Counted from the first letter of the stretch, positions 1 through 8,695 are shown. The stretch: 38,437 bases of DNA from Micromonospora sp. HK10 (GCF_000982955.1 NZ_KQ058652.1:1-38437); one strand, 5' to 3'. The notes: generated by a model not told the origin, from the sequence alone. Translations and numbers: made by a program.

Positions 1-187
1 CACGCCTAACTGAACGACGTTGCGTCTAGTGCTCCCAACCGCTCCCAACGTGCTCCCCAGACCCGCTCCGACGAGGGCCGCGCTTACGAGCAGGATCGGG
101 AGCCACAGTGAACAGCCGAGCGTCCCAGGGGCGGCGCACGCGGACAGGGAGTAGCCGATGAGCGGGAACCCCGATTAGCATGCACAC

Positions 188-658
188 ATGGTCGAGTCTC
201 GGGACCTCTCGAGTCCGGCTTCTCGTCGGGAAGCGCTCCGGATGGTTGACGTAGCTGATCCTGGCCCTTACCACGCGATGCTCCGAGAGATCTTCGACCT
301 CGAAAGGGCGTGGCGCGAAGGCCCGGACGTGGGCGAGAGCGACGAGTACGAGCAGGTCTACCTGACGGCCTTTCTGCTGTTCCTTATCGGCGATCCCGCG
401 GACTCGCCCCGCCTGTATGGGGCGAAGTTCCGCACGGGCGACATGGACCTAGGCATCGGCTTCGACGCCCAGGCCATCTTCGGAGCGGGCCGGGCCGACA
501 CGCTTCAGTGGCTCCTGGAGAACGGATACACCGACGAGCACGCGCGTCTGTCTGAGTGGTTGTCGCAGTCGGAAGACCCCAAGATCGAAGACTGGGCTCG
601 GCACGTGCGCGGTTACTTCTACTCACCGGACGGCGTGCTGCTCCTGGACCCGCTCTAG
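188..658 (+). CDS. Hypothetical protein, 156 aa
   Basis: I do not recognise a domain. The protein is acidic, begins MVESRDLSSPASRREALR and ends FYSPDGVLLLDPL. Composition looks like a soluble alpha-helical cytoplasmic protein, with no signal peptide or membrane segment. Codon use is strongly GC3-biased, which supports coding. The start is uncertain: ATG 188 has only a weak upstream GGGAACC far away, while an internal ATG at 242 is preceded by GGGAAG at good spacing. It stands alone on the plus strand, followed by a hairpin at 745-773, and probably belongs to the flank rather than the element core. Confidence 0.7.
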   Translation: MVESRDLSSPASRREALRMVDVADPGPYHAMLREIFDLERAWREGPDVGESDEYEQVYLTAFLLFLIGDPADSPRLYGAKFRTGDMDLGIGFDAQAIFGAGRADTLQWLLENGYTDEHARLSEWLSQSEDPKIEDWARHVRGYFYSPDGVLLLDPL

Positions 659-744
659 ACACGCCCTGCCAGCAGGATCCGTCCGCTCTTGCCGCGATCC
701 GCGCGGTTGCAGCTAACCAATTGGAGCCGGGCTGAGCCGTTTTC

Positions 745-773
745 GGGAGCCCGCCCGTCATGTGCGGGCTCCC
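745..773. terminator. Hairpin, likely bidirectional terminator
   Basis: A perfect 10-bp stem, GGGAGCCCGC (745-754) with GCGGGCTCCC (764-773), closes a 9-nt loop. It lies 87 nt after the stop codon at 658 and before the converging minus-strand gene ending at 901. No clear T-tract follows, as is common in actinomycetes. Confidence 0.6.
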
Positions 774-900
774 CGGAGCCTGGCCCGACTCAAACGGAGC
801 TGCCACCCCTAGGTTCAGTGACGCGCGGTACCGGCGCCGCACGTTGGGCAGGCCGGCCTCCAAGCGTAGTGCGTCCGAGCCCAGGGCGTGCGGCAGACTC

Positions 901-1155
901 CTACCGAAGCCGATATCGACCGTTCGGGAGTCGTTCCAGGTCGTCGTAGGTACGAGCGTGATGGTCCGGCGCGTTGGCGCACATCCGGCTGACGATGTGG
1001 GTCCGTATTGTCGATTCCGTGTAAGGGCATCCGCGGCGGCGAAGCTCGTCGACCACGTCTTTGGGTAGGAACGTACCGTCCGGGCTTCGTGCGACGATGT
1101 CTGAAAGCGCAGCAAGGATCTCGTCTCTCGCCGTCACCACTCTATTGTGCAGCAT
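901..1155 (-). CDS. Small winged-helix-like protein (DUF7669-like)
   Basis: About 84 aa, beginning MLHNRVVTARDEILAAL and containing PDGTF, VVDELRRRG, ESTIRTHIVSRMCANAP and YDDLERLPNGRYRL. This pattern matches a small actinobacterial family that I remember as DUF7669, which looks like a winged-helix DNA-binding fold; the DUF number is from memory. Starts at ATG 1155 or GTG 1140/1137 are all possible, since no strong ribosome site decides. It lies 79 nt downstream of the 1235-1900 gene on the same strand, so the two may be co-transcribed. A role in DNA binding is inference only. Confidence 0.65.
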   Translation of the reverse strand: MLHNRVVTARDEILAALSDIVARSPDGTFLPKDVVDELRRRGCPYTESTIRTHIVSRMCANAPDHHARTYDDLERLPNGRYRLR

Positions 1156-1234
1156 GGGGCGTTCGATGGAGATCCGTCGATCGTCTTCCTCCAGCCGCTG
1201 ATCGCTTGGGTCGCGCTGCTGTCGGCTGACTTCA

Positions 1235-1900
1235 TCAGCGGCAGTACTCGGCGTGTAGTTCCGCGTAGGGATAGCGCAGGTCGGGGTGGTAGCGGCTTCT
1301 GCCCATGTTGATCTCTGCGCAGCAGTGCGTGTCTGGCGTCTGCGCCTGATGCGCCGGGCATTCCTCGGCCAGCGCGCGGACCTGGTCGGCCTGCAGCTCG
1401 AACGCTTCCTGGCTACCGGTGAGCACCAGTGTGTCGGCGGCGACCTTCCACTGGATGAAGTCGCGGAACTCTCGGTGCCAGGACCGACGGTGATCCGCGA
1501 CTGGCCGCTTCGGCCAGGCGCCGGCGGGCAACGTGACGGTGTGCGGCGCACCGGGGCCCAGCCGGGCGCGGACCGGCTTCCATCTTGAGGCTGGGAACGC
1601 GAGTCGGTGGTGCAGCAACACCAGATCCAGTGGGCGTCCCCACGCGCACTCGTCCGGCCGGGTCGCGGCGCGCAGCGGCAGGAAGACGATGGTATGCGGT
1701 GATCGGGCGGCCAGGCCCCATGCCATGGCGAACATCGCCGCTGTCTTCTTGTCCAGGCAGAGCTGTGCTCCCAGGCGCCCCTCGTAGAGACCTGCGAAAC
1801 CGGGTGCTCGAGCGGGACGGACAACGCGGTACTCGCGGCTCTGGTACCGGACCATGCTGATCCGTACCGGCCACCTGTGCTCAGCCAGGCCGAGAACCAC
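1235..1900 (-). CDS. Hypothetical protein, 221 aa
   Basis: No domain recognised. The GTG start at 1900 has AAGGGCGG about 10 nt upstream; an internal ATG at 1855 is an alternative. Visible features are a basic N-terminal part, a central PLRAATRPDECAWGRPLDL stretch, a Trp-rich segment (WHREFRDFIQWK) and a C-terminal part rich in His and Cys (ECPAH, THCCAEIN). Cys and His could bind metal, but there is no clear zinc-finger spacing. Same strand as the small gene at 901-1155 and separated from the integrase by about 230 nt. Confidence 0.6.
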   Translation of the reverse strand: MVLGLAEHRWPVRISMVRYQSREYRVVRPARAPGFAGLYEGRLGAQLCLDKKTAAMFAMAWGLAARSPHTIVFLPLRAATRPDECAWGRPLDLVLLHHRLAFPASRWKPVRARLGPGAPHTVTLPAGAWPKRPVADHRRSWHREFRDFIQWKVAADTLVLTGSQEAFELQADQVRALAEECPAHQAQTPDTHCCAEINMGRSRYHPDLRYPYAELHAEYCR

Positions 1901-2130
1901 TTCAGCACCGCCCTTCGATCATTGGCCGCAGTACCTTTCCCGCTCGAGATCATCACCGCTTCCACAATCCGCGGCAACCATGTTCACCGCTGGCAAGGGC
2001 GCGGGGTGGGCCGTGGCGGACTTGGGTACGGGGGCGGGCATCTGCGAGGCGGGTGGGCATCGTCGCTGGCGTGGTTGGTCGGTGCTGGCGACTACGCCGA
2101 CGAGGAGGTCCTGCAGACGTTGGGGGCGCG

Positions 2131-3267
2131 TCAGGCGACTCGGCGCAGCCGGCGGACGGTCGTGTCGGGGCCTTTGGGTTGGGTGGTTTCCCAGCGGCGC
2201 TGTAGCGCGTCGACCAGGCTGGTGATCATGGGTTCGGTGACGTGGCTGTAGATGCCTCTTACGCCGGGGAGGCGGTGTCCGAGGCGGCGGGCTTGGGCGA
2301 TTTCGGGGATGCCGTCTTCGATGAGCCAGGTTTTGTGGGTGTGGCGTAGGTCGTGGAAGTGCATTCCGGGCAGTATCGGCGGGATGCCTTTCTTGGGATC
2401 GCCGGCGACGGTTGGGGTCCAGGCGCGGCGGTTGAAGTTGGAGCGTCGCTGGTGGTAGCCGCGGGCGCCGGGGAAGACGGTGTGGTGGGGGTGTTGGGCG
2501 AGGTGGGTGGCGAGGAGGTTGGTGAGGAAGCGGGGTAGGCGGATGTGGCGGACGGAGTCGTTGGTTTTGGGTGGGCCGAGGTAGAGCTTGCCTTCGACTT
2601 CGTGAAGGGCGCCGACGTCGGGGTGGACGTAGATGCTGCCGAGGGTGAGGTCGAGGTTGTCGCGGTGCAGGCCGGCGATTTCGCCCCAGCGCATACCGGT
2701 GTAGGCGGCGGTGAGGATCATCAGCCCGTCGGTAGGGCGGGCTTGGCGCGTGACGATGGTGGCGACCTGGTCGGCGGTGGCGTGGGGTCGTTCGGCCCGG
2801 ATGCCTTTGGGGATGCGGATCCCACGGCAGGGGTTGAAGGGGATCCGGCGGTCTTCGACCGCCTCTTGCAGGATCATCGACAGGACCATGATCACGTCGG
2901 CGACGGATCGGGGTGCCAGGCGTTTGCCGAGGGCGACGGCGAGAGTCTTGACGTGTTGGCGTCGGATGTCGACCAGGGGCAGCGGGCCGAGGGTGGGCAG
3001 GATGTGCAATCGGAGGTGGCTGCGGTAGGCGGCCCAGGTGGCGGGCGATGCCTGGTGGGTTTGCTCCCAGATCGGTACCCAGTCGGTGAGGGGGATGCGT
3101 CCGCCGCGGGGGTCGATGAAGGTGTCGCGAGCGACTTCGACGTCGATTTCCTTGGCGCGGACGACGGCGTCGGCGCGCAGGTCGTGGGTGGAGTCGGTGG
3201 TGACGGTGCCGTCGGGCATGCGGAGGCGGACGCGGAACGTGGTGCCGCGTTTTTCCACCCAGGCCAT
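2131..3267 (-). CDS. int: Tyrosine site-specific integrase
   Basis: A 378-aa phage-type integrase that would insert and help excise the element. The N-terminal part (about 1-60) resembles an arm-binding domain, followed by a SAM-like core-binding domain (about 60-160) and a catalytic domain (about 165-360). The catalytic set is visible: R193 in TGMRWGEIAGL, a probable K234, H305 and R308 in HDLRHTHKTW, H331 in RLGHRL, and the nucleophile Y340 in GIYSHV. Length and motifs are complete. The ATG at 3267 lies 3 nt after the stop codon of the excisionase-like gene, so both are translated together. Its 3' end faces the left flank, the usual position beside an attachment site, though no tRNA or attachment core could be identified between 1900 and 2131. 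Confidence 0.95.
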   Translation of the reverse strand: MAWVEKRGTTFRVRLRMPDGTVTTDSTHDLRADAVVRAKEIDVEVARDTFIDPRGGRIPLTDWVPIWEQTHQASPATWAAYRSHLRLHILPTLGPLPLVDIRRQHVKTLAVALGKRLAPRSVADVIMVLSMILQEAVEDRRIPFNPCRGIRIPKGIRAERPHATADQVATIVTRQARPTDGLMILTAAYTGMRWGEIAGLHRDNLDLTLGSIYVHPDVGALHEVEGKLYLGPPKTNDSVRHIRLPRFLTNLLATHLAQHPHHTVFPGARGYHQRRSNFNRRAWTPTVAGDPKKGIPPILPGMHFHDLRHTHKTWLIEDGIPEIAQARRLGHRLPGVRGIYSHVTEPMITSLVDALQRRWETTQPKGPDTTVRRLRRVA

Positions 3268-3270
3268 GGG

Positions 3271-3633
3271 TTACTCCGTTCGGTGTGGCTGCGGTGCGTC
3301 GGTGATCGACGCGTGACTTTCGGCGTGGGTCAAGTCGGTGCTGGTGGGTGGCCGCCGGCGGCGGGTGGGGTGGCCTCGAGTGGCGGGTTCGGCGGCGGCG
3401 GTGATGAGGGCAGCGAGGTCGGCGGCGGAGAAGCGCAGGTGTTTGCCGAGGAAGGTGCAGGGAATTTGGCGGCGGCCGGCGCGGCGGCGCAGCCACGATT
3501 CCGGGACCCGCAGCAGCGCGGCGGCCTCGGCCGGCGTGTAGAGGCGTGGCTCCTGCTCGTCCAGGTGACCTGCTGGCTGGGCGGGCGGGGGTGGCGGTGG
3601 TCGCCTTCGCGGGCGGGGCGGCTTGGCGTGCAT
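3271..3633 (-). CDS. Excisionase-like helix-turn-helix protein
   Basis: About 120 aa. ATG 3633 is chosen because GAGGAG sits 7 nt upstream; a longer reading to 3717 exists but has low-complexity Pro/Arg sequence. After a proline- and arginine-rich N terminus comes a MerR/Xis-type HTH of the helix-turn-helix_17 kind: LYTPAEAAALLRVPESWLR, then RRQIPCTFLGKHLRFSAADLAALI, in which the wing residues GKHLRF are typical. Such proteins bend DNA to favour excision. It sits directly upstream of the integrase with a 3-nt gap, which supports a recombination directionality role, although it could also regulate int transcription. Confidence 0.85.
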   Translation of the reverse strand: MHAKPPRPRRRPPPPPPAQPAGHLDEQEPRLYTPAEAAALLRVPESWLRRRAGRRQIPCTFLGKHLRFSAADLAALITAAAEPATRGHPTRRRRPPTSTDLTHAESHASITDAPQPHRTE

Positions 3634-3735
3634 CGTCAGCTCCTCGATCGGAGTGGTTGAAGAAGGTCGACGCGGGGCTGTTCCCGGGTGGCCGTCTGGG
3701 CGCCCGGGAACAGCCACGCGGCGTCGGGCGGTCGG

Positions 3736-4918
3736 TTAGTGGTGGGGGCATATCAGGAGGCGAAGGGCGGCCGCGGCTTGGGCGGGGACGACGCCGTTGC
3801 CGAGGACGCGCAGCGCGCCGGTGCGGGGTAGGTCGAGTCGGGGGTCGGTGACCCACTGGTCGGGTAGGCCCATGAGCCATTCCACGAACGGTGGCGCGAG
3901 GACGGGTTTGCCGTGCTGGCCGGGTTGGGTGGGTGCGGGGACGGGGCGGCCGGTCAGGAGTTCCCAGCGGGCGATGGCCGGGGTGTAGATGCCCCAGGTG
4001 GCTTCGTCGGGTGTGCCGAGGTTGTTGGTGGTGAGGTGGGCGACGGTGGTGCGTAGGTCGGGTCCGCCGTTGCCGTGGGGGCCGGGGCCCCGTGCGTCGG
4101 AGGCTCGGGGGGTGGGCAGGTGTGGTGGGATGCGCACGGCTGCCGACGGCAGGGTGAGGTCGCCGTGGGAGCCGCGTTGTCCGGGGCAGCCTTTCTGTCC
4201 GTCGGTGGCTCGGGGTGTTGGTAGGAGCACCTGGGACAGGGGTGGGCGGAATCCGGGGCCGGCGCGGCGGCCGGGGGTGCCGGTGTCGCTGGCGCGTGGG
4301 GTGGGCAGCAGGTCGTGGCGGGTGCCGTGCGGTTCGATCAGGTCGGGTAGGCCGTGCTGGTGGCCTGGGCCTTTGCCGTCACGGGCACACGGCGTGGGCA
4401 GCGTGGGCAGTCTCTCCCCCGCTGGTGGCGAGCAGGAACAGTCGGTCGCGTCGGTGGGGTGCGCCGATGTCGGATGCGCGTAGGCATAGCCAGCTCGTGT
4501 CGTACCCGAGCGTGGCCAGGTCGGCGTGGACGACGTCGAGTCCGCGCCGGCGGAGGGCGGCCACGTTCTCCACGAACACGAGCGGTGGTCGAAGGATGCG
4601 AAGGGCTCGGGTGATGTGGTGCCAGAGGCTGGAGTGGGCTCCGGTGATGCCGGCGCGTTTGCCGGCGTTGGAGATGTCCTGGCAGGGGAAGCCTGCGGTG
4701 AGGACGTCGACCGGCGGGACGTGGGTCCAGTTGATGGTGCGGATGTCGCCGAGGTTGGGCACGTGCGGCCAGTGGTGGGCGCAGACGGTGCGGGCGTGTC
4801 GGTCGGTTTCGGCGTACCAGGTGAGGCGGCCGCCGAGCACCAGTTCGACGGCCAGGTCGAGGCCGCCGTAGCCGGTGCACAGCGATCCGATGCGCGGTGC
4901 GGGTCGGTGGTCAATCAC
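3736..4918 (-). pseudogene. C5-cytosine DNA methyltransferase, frameshifted
   Basis: Two adjoining frames together make a complete C5 methyltransferase of about 393 aa. The N-terminal frame has motif I (GSLCTGYGGLDLAVE), motif IV with the catalytic cysteine (GFPCQDIS, C79), motif VI (VFVENVAAL) and motif VIII (APHRRDRLF). The C-terminal frame carries the target-recognition part with repeated LPTPRASD-like segments, GLPDQWV, and motif X (VLGNGVVPAQAAAAL). The frames switch at a run of five G on the coding strand (4416-4420). Removing one G joins them exactly and gives 1182 nt. I start at GTG 4918 with GGAGG just upstream; a GTG at 5026 is also possible. Either a genuine mutation, a sequencing error in a homopolymer, or phase-variable expression could explain it. 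The next gene upstream is another DNA methyltransferase. Confidence 0.85.
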
Positions 4919-5026
4919 GCACCTCCGCCGCGTCGAGCGTCGGAATCTCACCCTTTTCGGCGACCCGCCGAAGGCCGGAGATCTGCACTCCAACCCCGAG
5001 ACGCCGGCAGCGGTGGGCAGGCGCAC

Positions 5027-6022
5027 TCACGCGACCACCCCTGCCCTGAGGGTGTCCTCCACGCTTCCTGCACCCAGGTCGGTCTGGCTCTTGATGAACA
5101 CGAGGACGTCCTCGTGTGCGATCAGGTGCATGGGGGTGCCGGCGGCCCGGGCCTTGCGGACGGCCTGGAGTTGGAAGAACGACGGCCGGGCGACGAGCCC
5201 GCCGTCGCGGACGGCGGCGAGCAGCGCCACGCACCGGTCGACGGGGGTGAGGCCAGCCCGGATGCCGGCGCCGATGACGGCCGACGGGAGGTCGACCAGT
5301 TCGCCGTGCTTGCGCCACGGTCGGGCGGTCACGACGACGACGCCACCGGGGCGCAGGAGGGTGTGGCAGCCGGCGAGGATCTGGGTGAACCCGTCGGCGA
5401 GTCCGGTGAGGTCGCGGTAGGCGAGGTTCCCGCGGTCGGTGCCGTCGTTGTAGGCGTTGTCGAACTTCGCCACCCCGTCGGCGCCCGGCCGGACCAGGCC
5501 GTGCACGGTCGGCCCGTACGGCGGGGAGGTCACCACGAGGGCGACCTGCCCGGCCAGAGCCCCGGGTACGAGCGACAGGATGCCGGTGGCGTCGCCGCGG
5601 ATGACGCCGGCCCGGCCGGTCGCGCCCTGGGCGTGGGCGTGCTTGATGTTGGCGTCGGCGATGTCGGACCAGCGGGACTCGTACTCCACCCCGATCGCGT
5701 CCCGGCCAGCGTGGATTGCCTCGACCAGGGTGGTGCCGATCCCGCACATCGGGTCGAGCACCAAGTCCCCCGGTTGGGTGTAGGCGTTGACGGCGTGCGC
5801 GGCGATCGCCGGGAGCATCCGCGCCGGGTGCTGCACGGACTCGCGGACGTACCGGCCTCGGCGCTGGACCGGTCCGGTGGCCTGCGCTGTCGCCCACACC
5901 GACAGGCCCTCCGGGCCGGGAGCAGCCCGATGGCCTCCGATCGGGTCGGTGGTCGTGGCGGCGGTCGCTGTGCTCTGCTCGTCGGGCTCGGCGGTTGCGG
6001 CGGCTGCGCGGTGCTTAGCCAC
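5027..6022 (-). CDS. SPPY-type DNA methyltransferase (N4-cytosine/N6-adenine)
   Basis: About 331 aa from GTG 6022, which overlaps the preceding stop codon; GTG 6046 is an alternative start. It has the SAM-binding motif VLDPMCGIGTTLVEA (about residues 88-102) followed by acidic GVEYE, and the catalytic motif VVTSPPYGPTVHG (about 163-175). TSPPY is typical of amino-methyltransferases acting on cytosine N4 or adenine N6. The order (SAM motif before SPPY) and the DPMCGIGTT form resemble the TRM11/UPF0020-type subgroup. The C terminus ends with a family-like HEDVLVFIKSQ strand. No restriction endonuclease is adjacent, so an orphan role in protecting or marking element DNA is likely. It lies in a minus-strand run between its degenerate paralogue and the C5 methyltransferase. 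Confidence 0.88.
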   Translation of the reverse strand: MAKHRAAAATAEPDEQSTATAATTTDPIGGHRAAPGPEGLSVWATAQATGPVQRRGRYVRESVQHPARMLPAIAAHAVNAYTQPGDLVLDPMCGIGTTLVEAIHAGRDAIGVEYESRWSDIADANIKHAHAQGATGRAGVIRGDATGILSLVPGALAGQVALVVTSPPYGPTVHGLVRPGADGVAKFDNAYNDGTDRGNLAYRDLTGLADGFTQILAGCHTLLRPGGVVVVTARPWRKHGELVDLPSAVIGAGIRAGLTPVDRCVALLAAVRDGGLVARPSFFQLQAVRKARAAGTPMHLIAHEDVLVFIKSQTDLGAGSVEDTLRAGVVA

Positions 6023-6944
6023 GGCGACCACCGCCCTCACGCCCACCCCGTCGACGCGAGGCGTGGCCCTGGCCCTGGGCCTGACTGAAGACCATCAGGT
6101 CCGCGTGGACTCGCAGGTGCGCCACCTGCCACCCCTGGTCGACGGCGGTGGTGAGGGTGAGCAGTTCCTCGTCGGTGACGTGGTAGACGAACGCGTCCCC
6201 GTCGGTGTCGGCGGTGACGGCGACAAGGTGCTGCAGATAGCCCAGCCCGACACCGGCGGCGGCCTGGACCACGCCGGAGAAGTCTTCCGGGCCGGCGGTG
6301 GCGCCGGCCGCGACGGTGACGACGAGGATCAGGCAGCCGCCCGGTTGCAGCAGCGCGGCGCAGGCGGTCAGCAGCCACGCCAGCCGGACCCGGTTGGCGG
6401 CGACGCTTTCGTGCAGGGGCCAGCAGGCGACCACCAGACTGGTCGCTGCTTGTAGGGAGCCGCCGGGTGGCAGGTCGGCCGCCGTGTCGGCCGGTGGGTG
6501 CAGTTCGGGGTCGGTGAGATCGTCACCGAACCAGCCGCCCATCTCAGGCAGGTCGTCCTCCTCCCCCGGTTCCGCGCCGGCGGTGGTGCCGGCCGGCGGG
6601 GCCGCAGTGGCCGCGCCGATGAACAGGCTGGACGCGTCGGTGAACCACGCCGGGTGGTGCCGGCGCGCCCCGGCCACGCAGGCCTGGATGAGGGCGTGGT
6701 CGCCGGTGAGGTCGACGACCGCCTCGCCGGGGCGGCTGTAGGCGGCGATGAGGCGACCGGCCAGTCGGGCACCGATGCTGCGTCCGGCGTCGCCCGAAGT
6801 GCGAGCGGTGCGCCAGACGGTGAGCGGTACCGGCGGGTCACCGGCGACCAGGTCGGCCGGTGTCGGGTCGACCCCGGCCAGTGGGCCGGTGTCAACGGTG
6901 GGATCGGGATGCGGGTCATGGTGCTGCGGCGTGTGCTCACTCAT
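6015..6944 (-). CDS. Degenerate methyltransferase-like protein
   Basis: About 309 aa from ATG 6944 (GGAG 10 nt upstream). The layout parallels the next gene: PLTVWRTARTSG resembles LSVWATAQATG; AAYSRPGEAVVDLTGDHALIQA resembles NAYTQPGDLVLDPMCGIGTTL; TACAALLQPGGCLILVV resembles CHTLLRPGGVVVV; and a final VHADLMVFSQ matches IAHEDVLVFIKS. However, the catalytic TSPPYG is replaced by VACWPLHE and the SAM glycines are mostly lost. I infer a catalytically dead paralogue, perhaps a partner subunit for the active enzyme. The middle (about 110-155) is an acidic insert (EPGEEDDLPEMGG). Its stop overlaps the next start, indicating translational coupling. Confidence 0.75.
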   Translation of the reverse strand: MSEHTPQHHDPHPDPTVDTGPLAGVDPTPADLVAGDPPVPLTVWRTARTSGDAGRSIGARLAGRLIAAYSRPGEAVVDLTGDHALIQACVAGARRHHPAWFTDASSLFIGAATAAPPAGTTAGAEPGEEDDLPEMGGWFGDDLTDPELHPPADTAADLPPGGSLQAATSLVVACWPLHESVAANRVRLAWLLTACAALLQPGGCLILVVTVAAGATAGPEDFSGVVQAAAGVGLGYLQHLVAVTADTDGDAFVYHVTDEELLTLTTAVDQGWQVAHLRVHADLMVFSQAQGQGHASRRRGGREGGGRRG

Positions 6945-7795
6945 GTGGTGTCGGCTCCGCGCCGCGCCGTGGTGCGCTGACACCCTCAAACCGGTGATTG
7001 TGAGCTGTGGCGAACACCTGCCCGTCTCACGGTGATCTCACGGATGTCTGACAGCGGCTTCCCGTCCCCTTGGCTGTCCTGGCAACCCGGGACGCCCTCG
7101 CGCGCCGGCTCCACCGGGGCCGGATCAGCGCCAGGACTCTGTGGTCAGAGCCCACGGTCAACCCAGCCTTGTCAGACACCCAGCGCCACGACCACCTCGA
7201 CCATGACAGCGACATACGCCGATGACACGGGTGTGCTGGCCGGCATTGTCAGACCGCTGTCCGGCTCCCCTCGGCCGGCAGCGGTGTCATCGAGGACACG
7301 GCTGCGGGTGTGTCATTTGGACAGCGGCTTATCAGCCTGTCTCGGCCCGCCGGACGAGGGCTGTCAGCCGGAACGCCGACGCGGCGGTGCCTGGCGGACG
7401 CTGACAGTCGGCGAGGGCGTCTCGCCGGTCGCGGTCTGCCACCGTGACACCGTGAGCCGCCGTCAGCGCTGTGAGACCGGCCGGGACGCGTCGTCGGGCC
7501 CGCTCGGCGGTGCCGCGTCCTCACCGGCCGGTCGCCGCCGACCGTGTCCGCCGTCTCCGATGGTGTCAGCGCGCAGGTCAGCTTGGCTTTGTCAGAACGA
7601 TGACGCACGTCGACGTCGATCGTCAGTGAGCGGTGGCCCGGGGGGGCGACTGACGGCGCCGGCCCGGTGTTCATGCGTGCCAGCATGCGCTGTCAGGGGT
7701 CCGTGAGACCGAGGTGGCGCAATGGCGGTCAGGCGCGCCGGACCTGCAGCTCCGGCTCGTCATCGACATTCGTCTCTGACATGGGAGCTCGTGAC
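6945..7795. promoter_or_regulatory. 851-bp divergent intergenic region with TGTCA/TGACA cluster
   Basis: No convincing gene was seen here. Between the minus-strand gene starting at 6944 and the plus-strand gene starting at 7796 I count 16 TGTCA or TGACA pentamers, starting at 6978, 7049, 7170, 7204, 7223, 7247, 7285, 7311, 7362, 7402, 7445, 7564, 7590, 7691, 7777 and 7792. In GC-rich DNA fewer than one or two would be expected. GTGAGACC-like words (7471, 7703) and TCTCAC words (7025, 7036) also recur. The region could hold divergent promoters with many operator sites, or an iteron-like origin of replication or transfer. Confidence 0.6.
6981..7030 (-). repeat. 50-bp regulatory element, copy 1 (inverted)
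   Basis: The reverse complement of this stretch matches 8980-9029 at 46 of 50 positions by eye. Its core is GGCAGGTGTTCGCCACAGCT followed by CACAA and CCGGTTTGAGGGTG. It lies 37 nt upstream of the minus-strand methyltransferase operon start, in the same orientation relative to that operon as copy 2 has to the transfer operon, so a shared promoter or operator is likely. Confidence 0.8.
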
Positions 7796-8680
7796 ATGAC
7801 CGCCTCCGCCACCGACTGGCCCGACTCACCTCTGGACGCCGTGGACACCGCGTTCGCCGACCTGACATGCGACCCCGACCCGTTGTCACTGGACCTCGAT
7901 CCGCTGGCCGGTCAGCTCGGCGATGACAGCGATCTGCCCGGCGGTGTCATCGCGCTGCCGGCGTTGCGGCAGTGGCTGCTGGACCATCCCCGCGCCTACA
8001 CGGTGCGGGACGTGGTGTGGCGGGAGCTGATTCGCCGCGCCCGCCTCGACGGGCCCGCCTGGGTCATCGCCGCCGTCGCCCTGGCGATGCCCGCCCTGCG
8101 CCGCTACGCCGGCCGGCTGCACACCGGCTGGGCCGGCGACGCCCACGACCTGGACGCCGAGATCCTCACCGGCTTCCTGACCGCCCTGCGCGACCGGGTC
8201 GACCTGGCCAAACCGGCACCGTACGCGGCGCTGTGCATGGCGGCATGGCGGGCCGGCCACGAACTGCGGCAGCGTGACGGCGCCGAGGCGGTGCCGGTGG
8301 ACGACCTCGAACACGTCACCGGCCCCCGCACCCCGAAGCGGCCCTACGGGCATCCGGACCTCCTCGTTCGCCGGGCGGTCGAGCTGGGCATCGTCGACGA
8401 GTGCGATGAGCAGCCCTACATCGACCTGCGGCTGGGCAATCGGGCCATCGAACCCATCGCCGCCCGCCTCGGCATGGAGGTCGACACGCTGCGGCGACGT
8501 GTCGAGCGCATCGACGTCCGCATCGCCGAGGCGCTCGCCGCCGGGTTCCTCACCGAGGTGACCTCACCGCGGGTGAGGGAAGATCTCGCCGCGGCGGCCG
8601 AGCGACGCCAGCGCATCCGGGCCGCCCGCAGCCGCACGGCACGACCAGCCGCGGCGCGGGTGAGGCTGGCAGCCGCCTGA
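7796..8680 (+). CDS. Sigma-factor-like transcriptional regulator
   Basis: 294 aa from ATG 7796, with GGGAG 8 nt upstream; a longer in-frame reading back to 7667 lacks support. Residues about 110-160 (DLDAEILTGFLTALRD, then CMAAWRAGHELRQRD) resemble sigma-70 region 2 helices. Residues about 205-245 (YIDLRLGNRAIEPIAARLGM, then DTLRRRVERIDVRIAEAL) look like a region-4 helix-turn-helix. The N-terminal 50 residues are acidic and the C-terminal tail is rich in Arg and Ala. I infer a DNA-binding regulator of the element. It lies alone between two repeat-rich regulatory regions controlling divergent operons, exactly where a master regulator would be expected. A strong terminator follows at 8696-8729. 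It is too divergent to call a true sigma factor with certainty. Confidence 0.7.
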   Translation: MTASATDWPDSPLDAVDTAFADLTCDPDPLSLDLDPLAGQLGDDSDLPGGVIALPALRQWLLDHPRAYTVRDVVWRELIRRARLDGPAWVIAAVALAMPALRRYAGRLHTGWAGDAHDLDAEILTGFLTALRDRVDLAKPAPYAALCMAAWRAGHELRQRDGAEAVPVDDLEHVTGPRTPKRPYGHPDLLVRRAVELGIVDECDEQPYIDLRLGNRAIEPIAARLGMEVDTLRRRVERIDVRIAEALAAGFLTEVTSPRVREDLAAAAERRQRIRAARSRTARPAAARVRLAAA

Positions 8681-8695
8681 CCGCCGACCATCCCA

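Noticed and set aside
901..1977. A single 358-aa gene over both small left-flank genes
   Set aside because: Only its last 84 residues look like a protein family; the 1235-1900 part reads properly in another frame.
1900..2130. tRNA gene or attachment core beside the integrase
   Set aside because: No T-loop GGTTCGAATCC-like sequence and no repeat shared with the right end could be found by eye on either strand.
1919..3880. A 653-codon minus-strand frame over the integrase region
   Set aside because: Arg/Pro-rich shadow; the integrase in another frame has all catalytic residues.
7667..7795. N-terminal extension of the sigma-like regulator
   Set aside because: The extension is in the TGTCA-rich regulatory DNA and lacks a ribosome site, whereas ATG 7796 has GGGAG.
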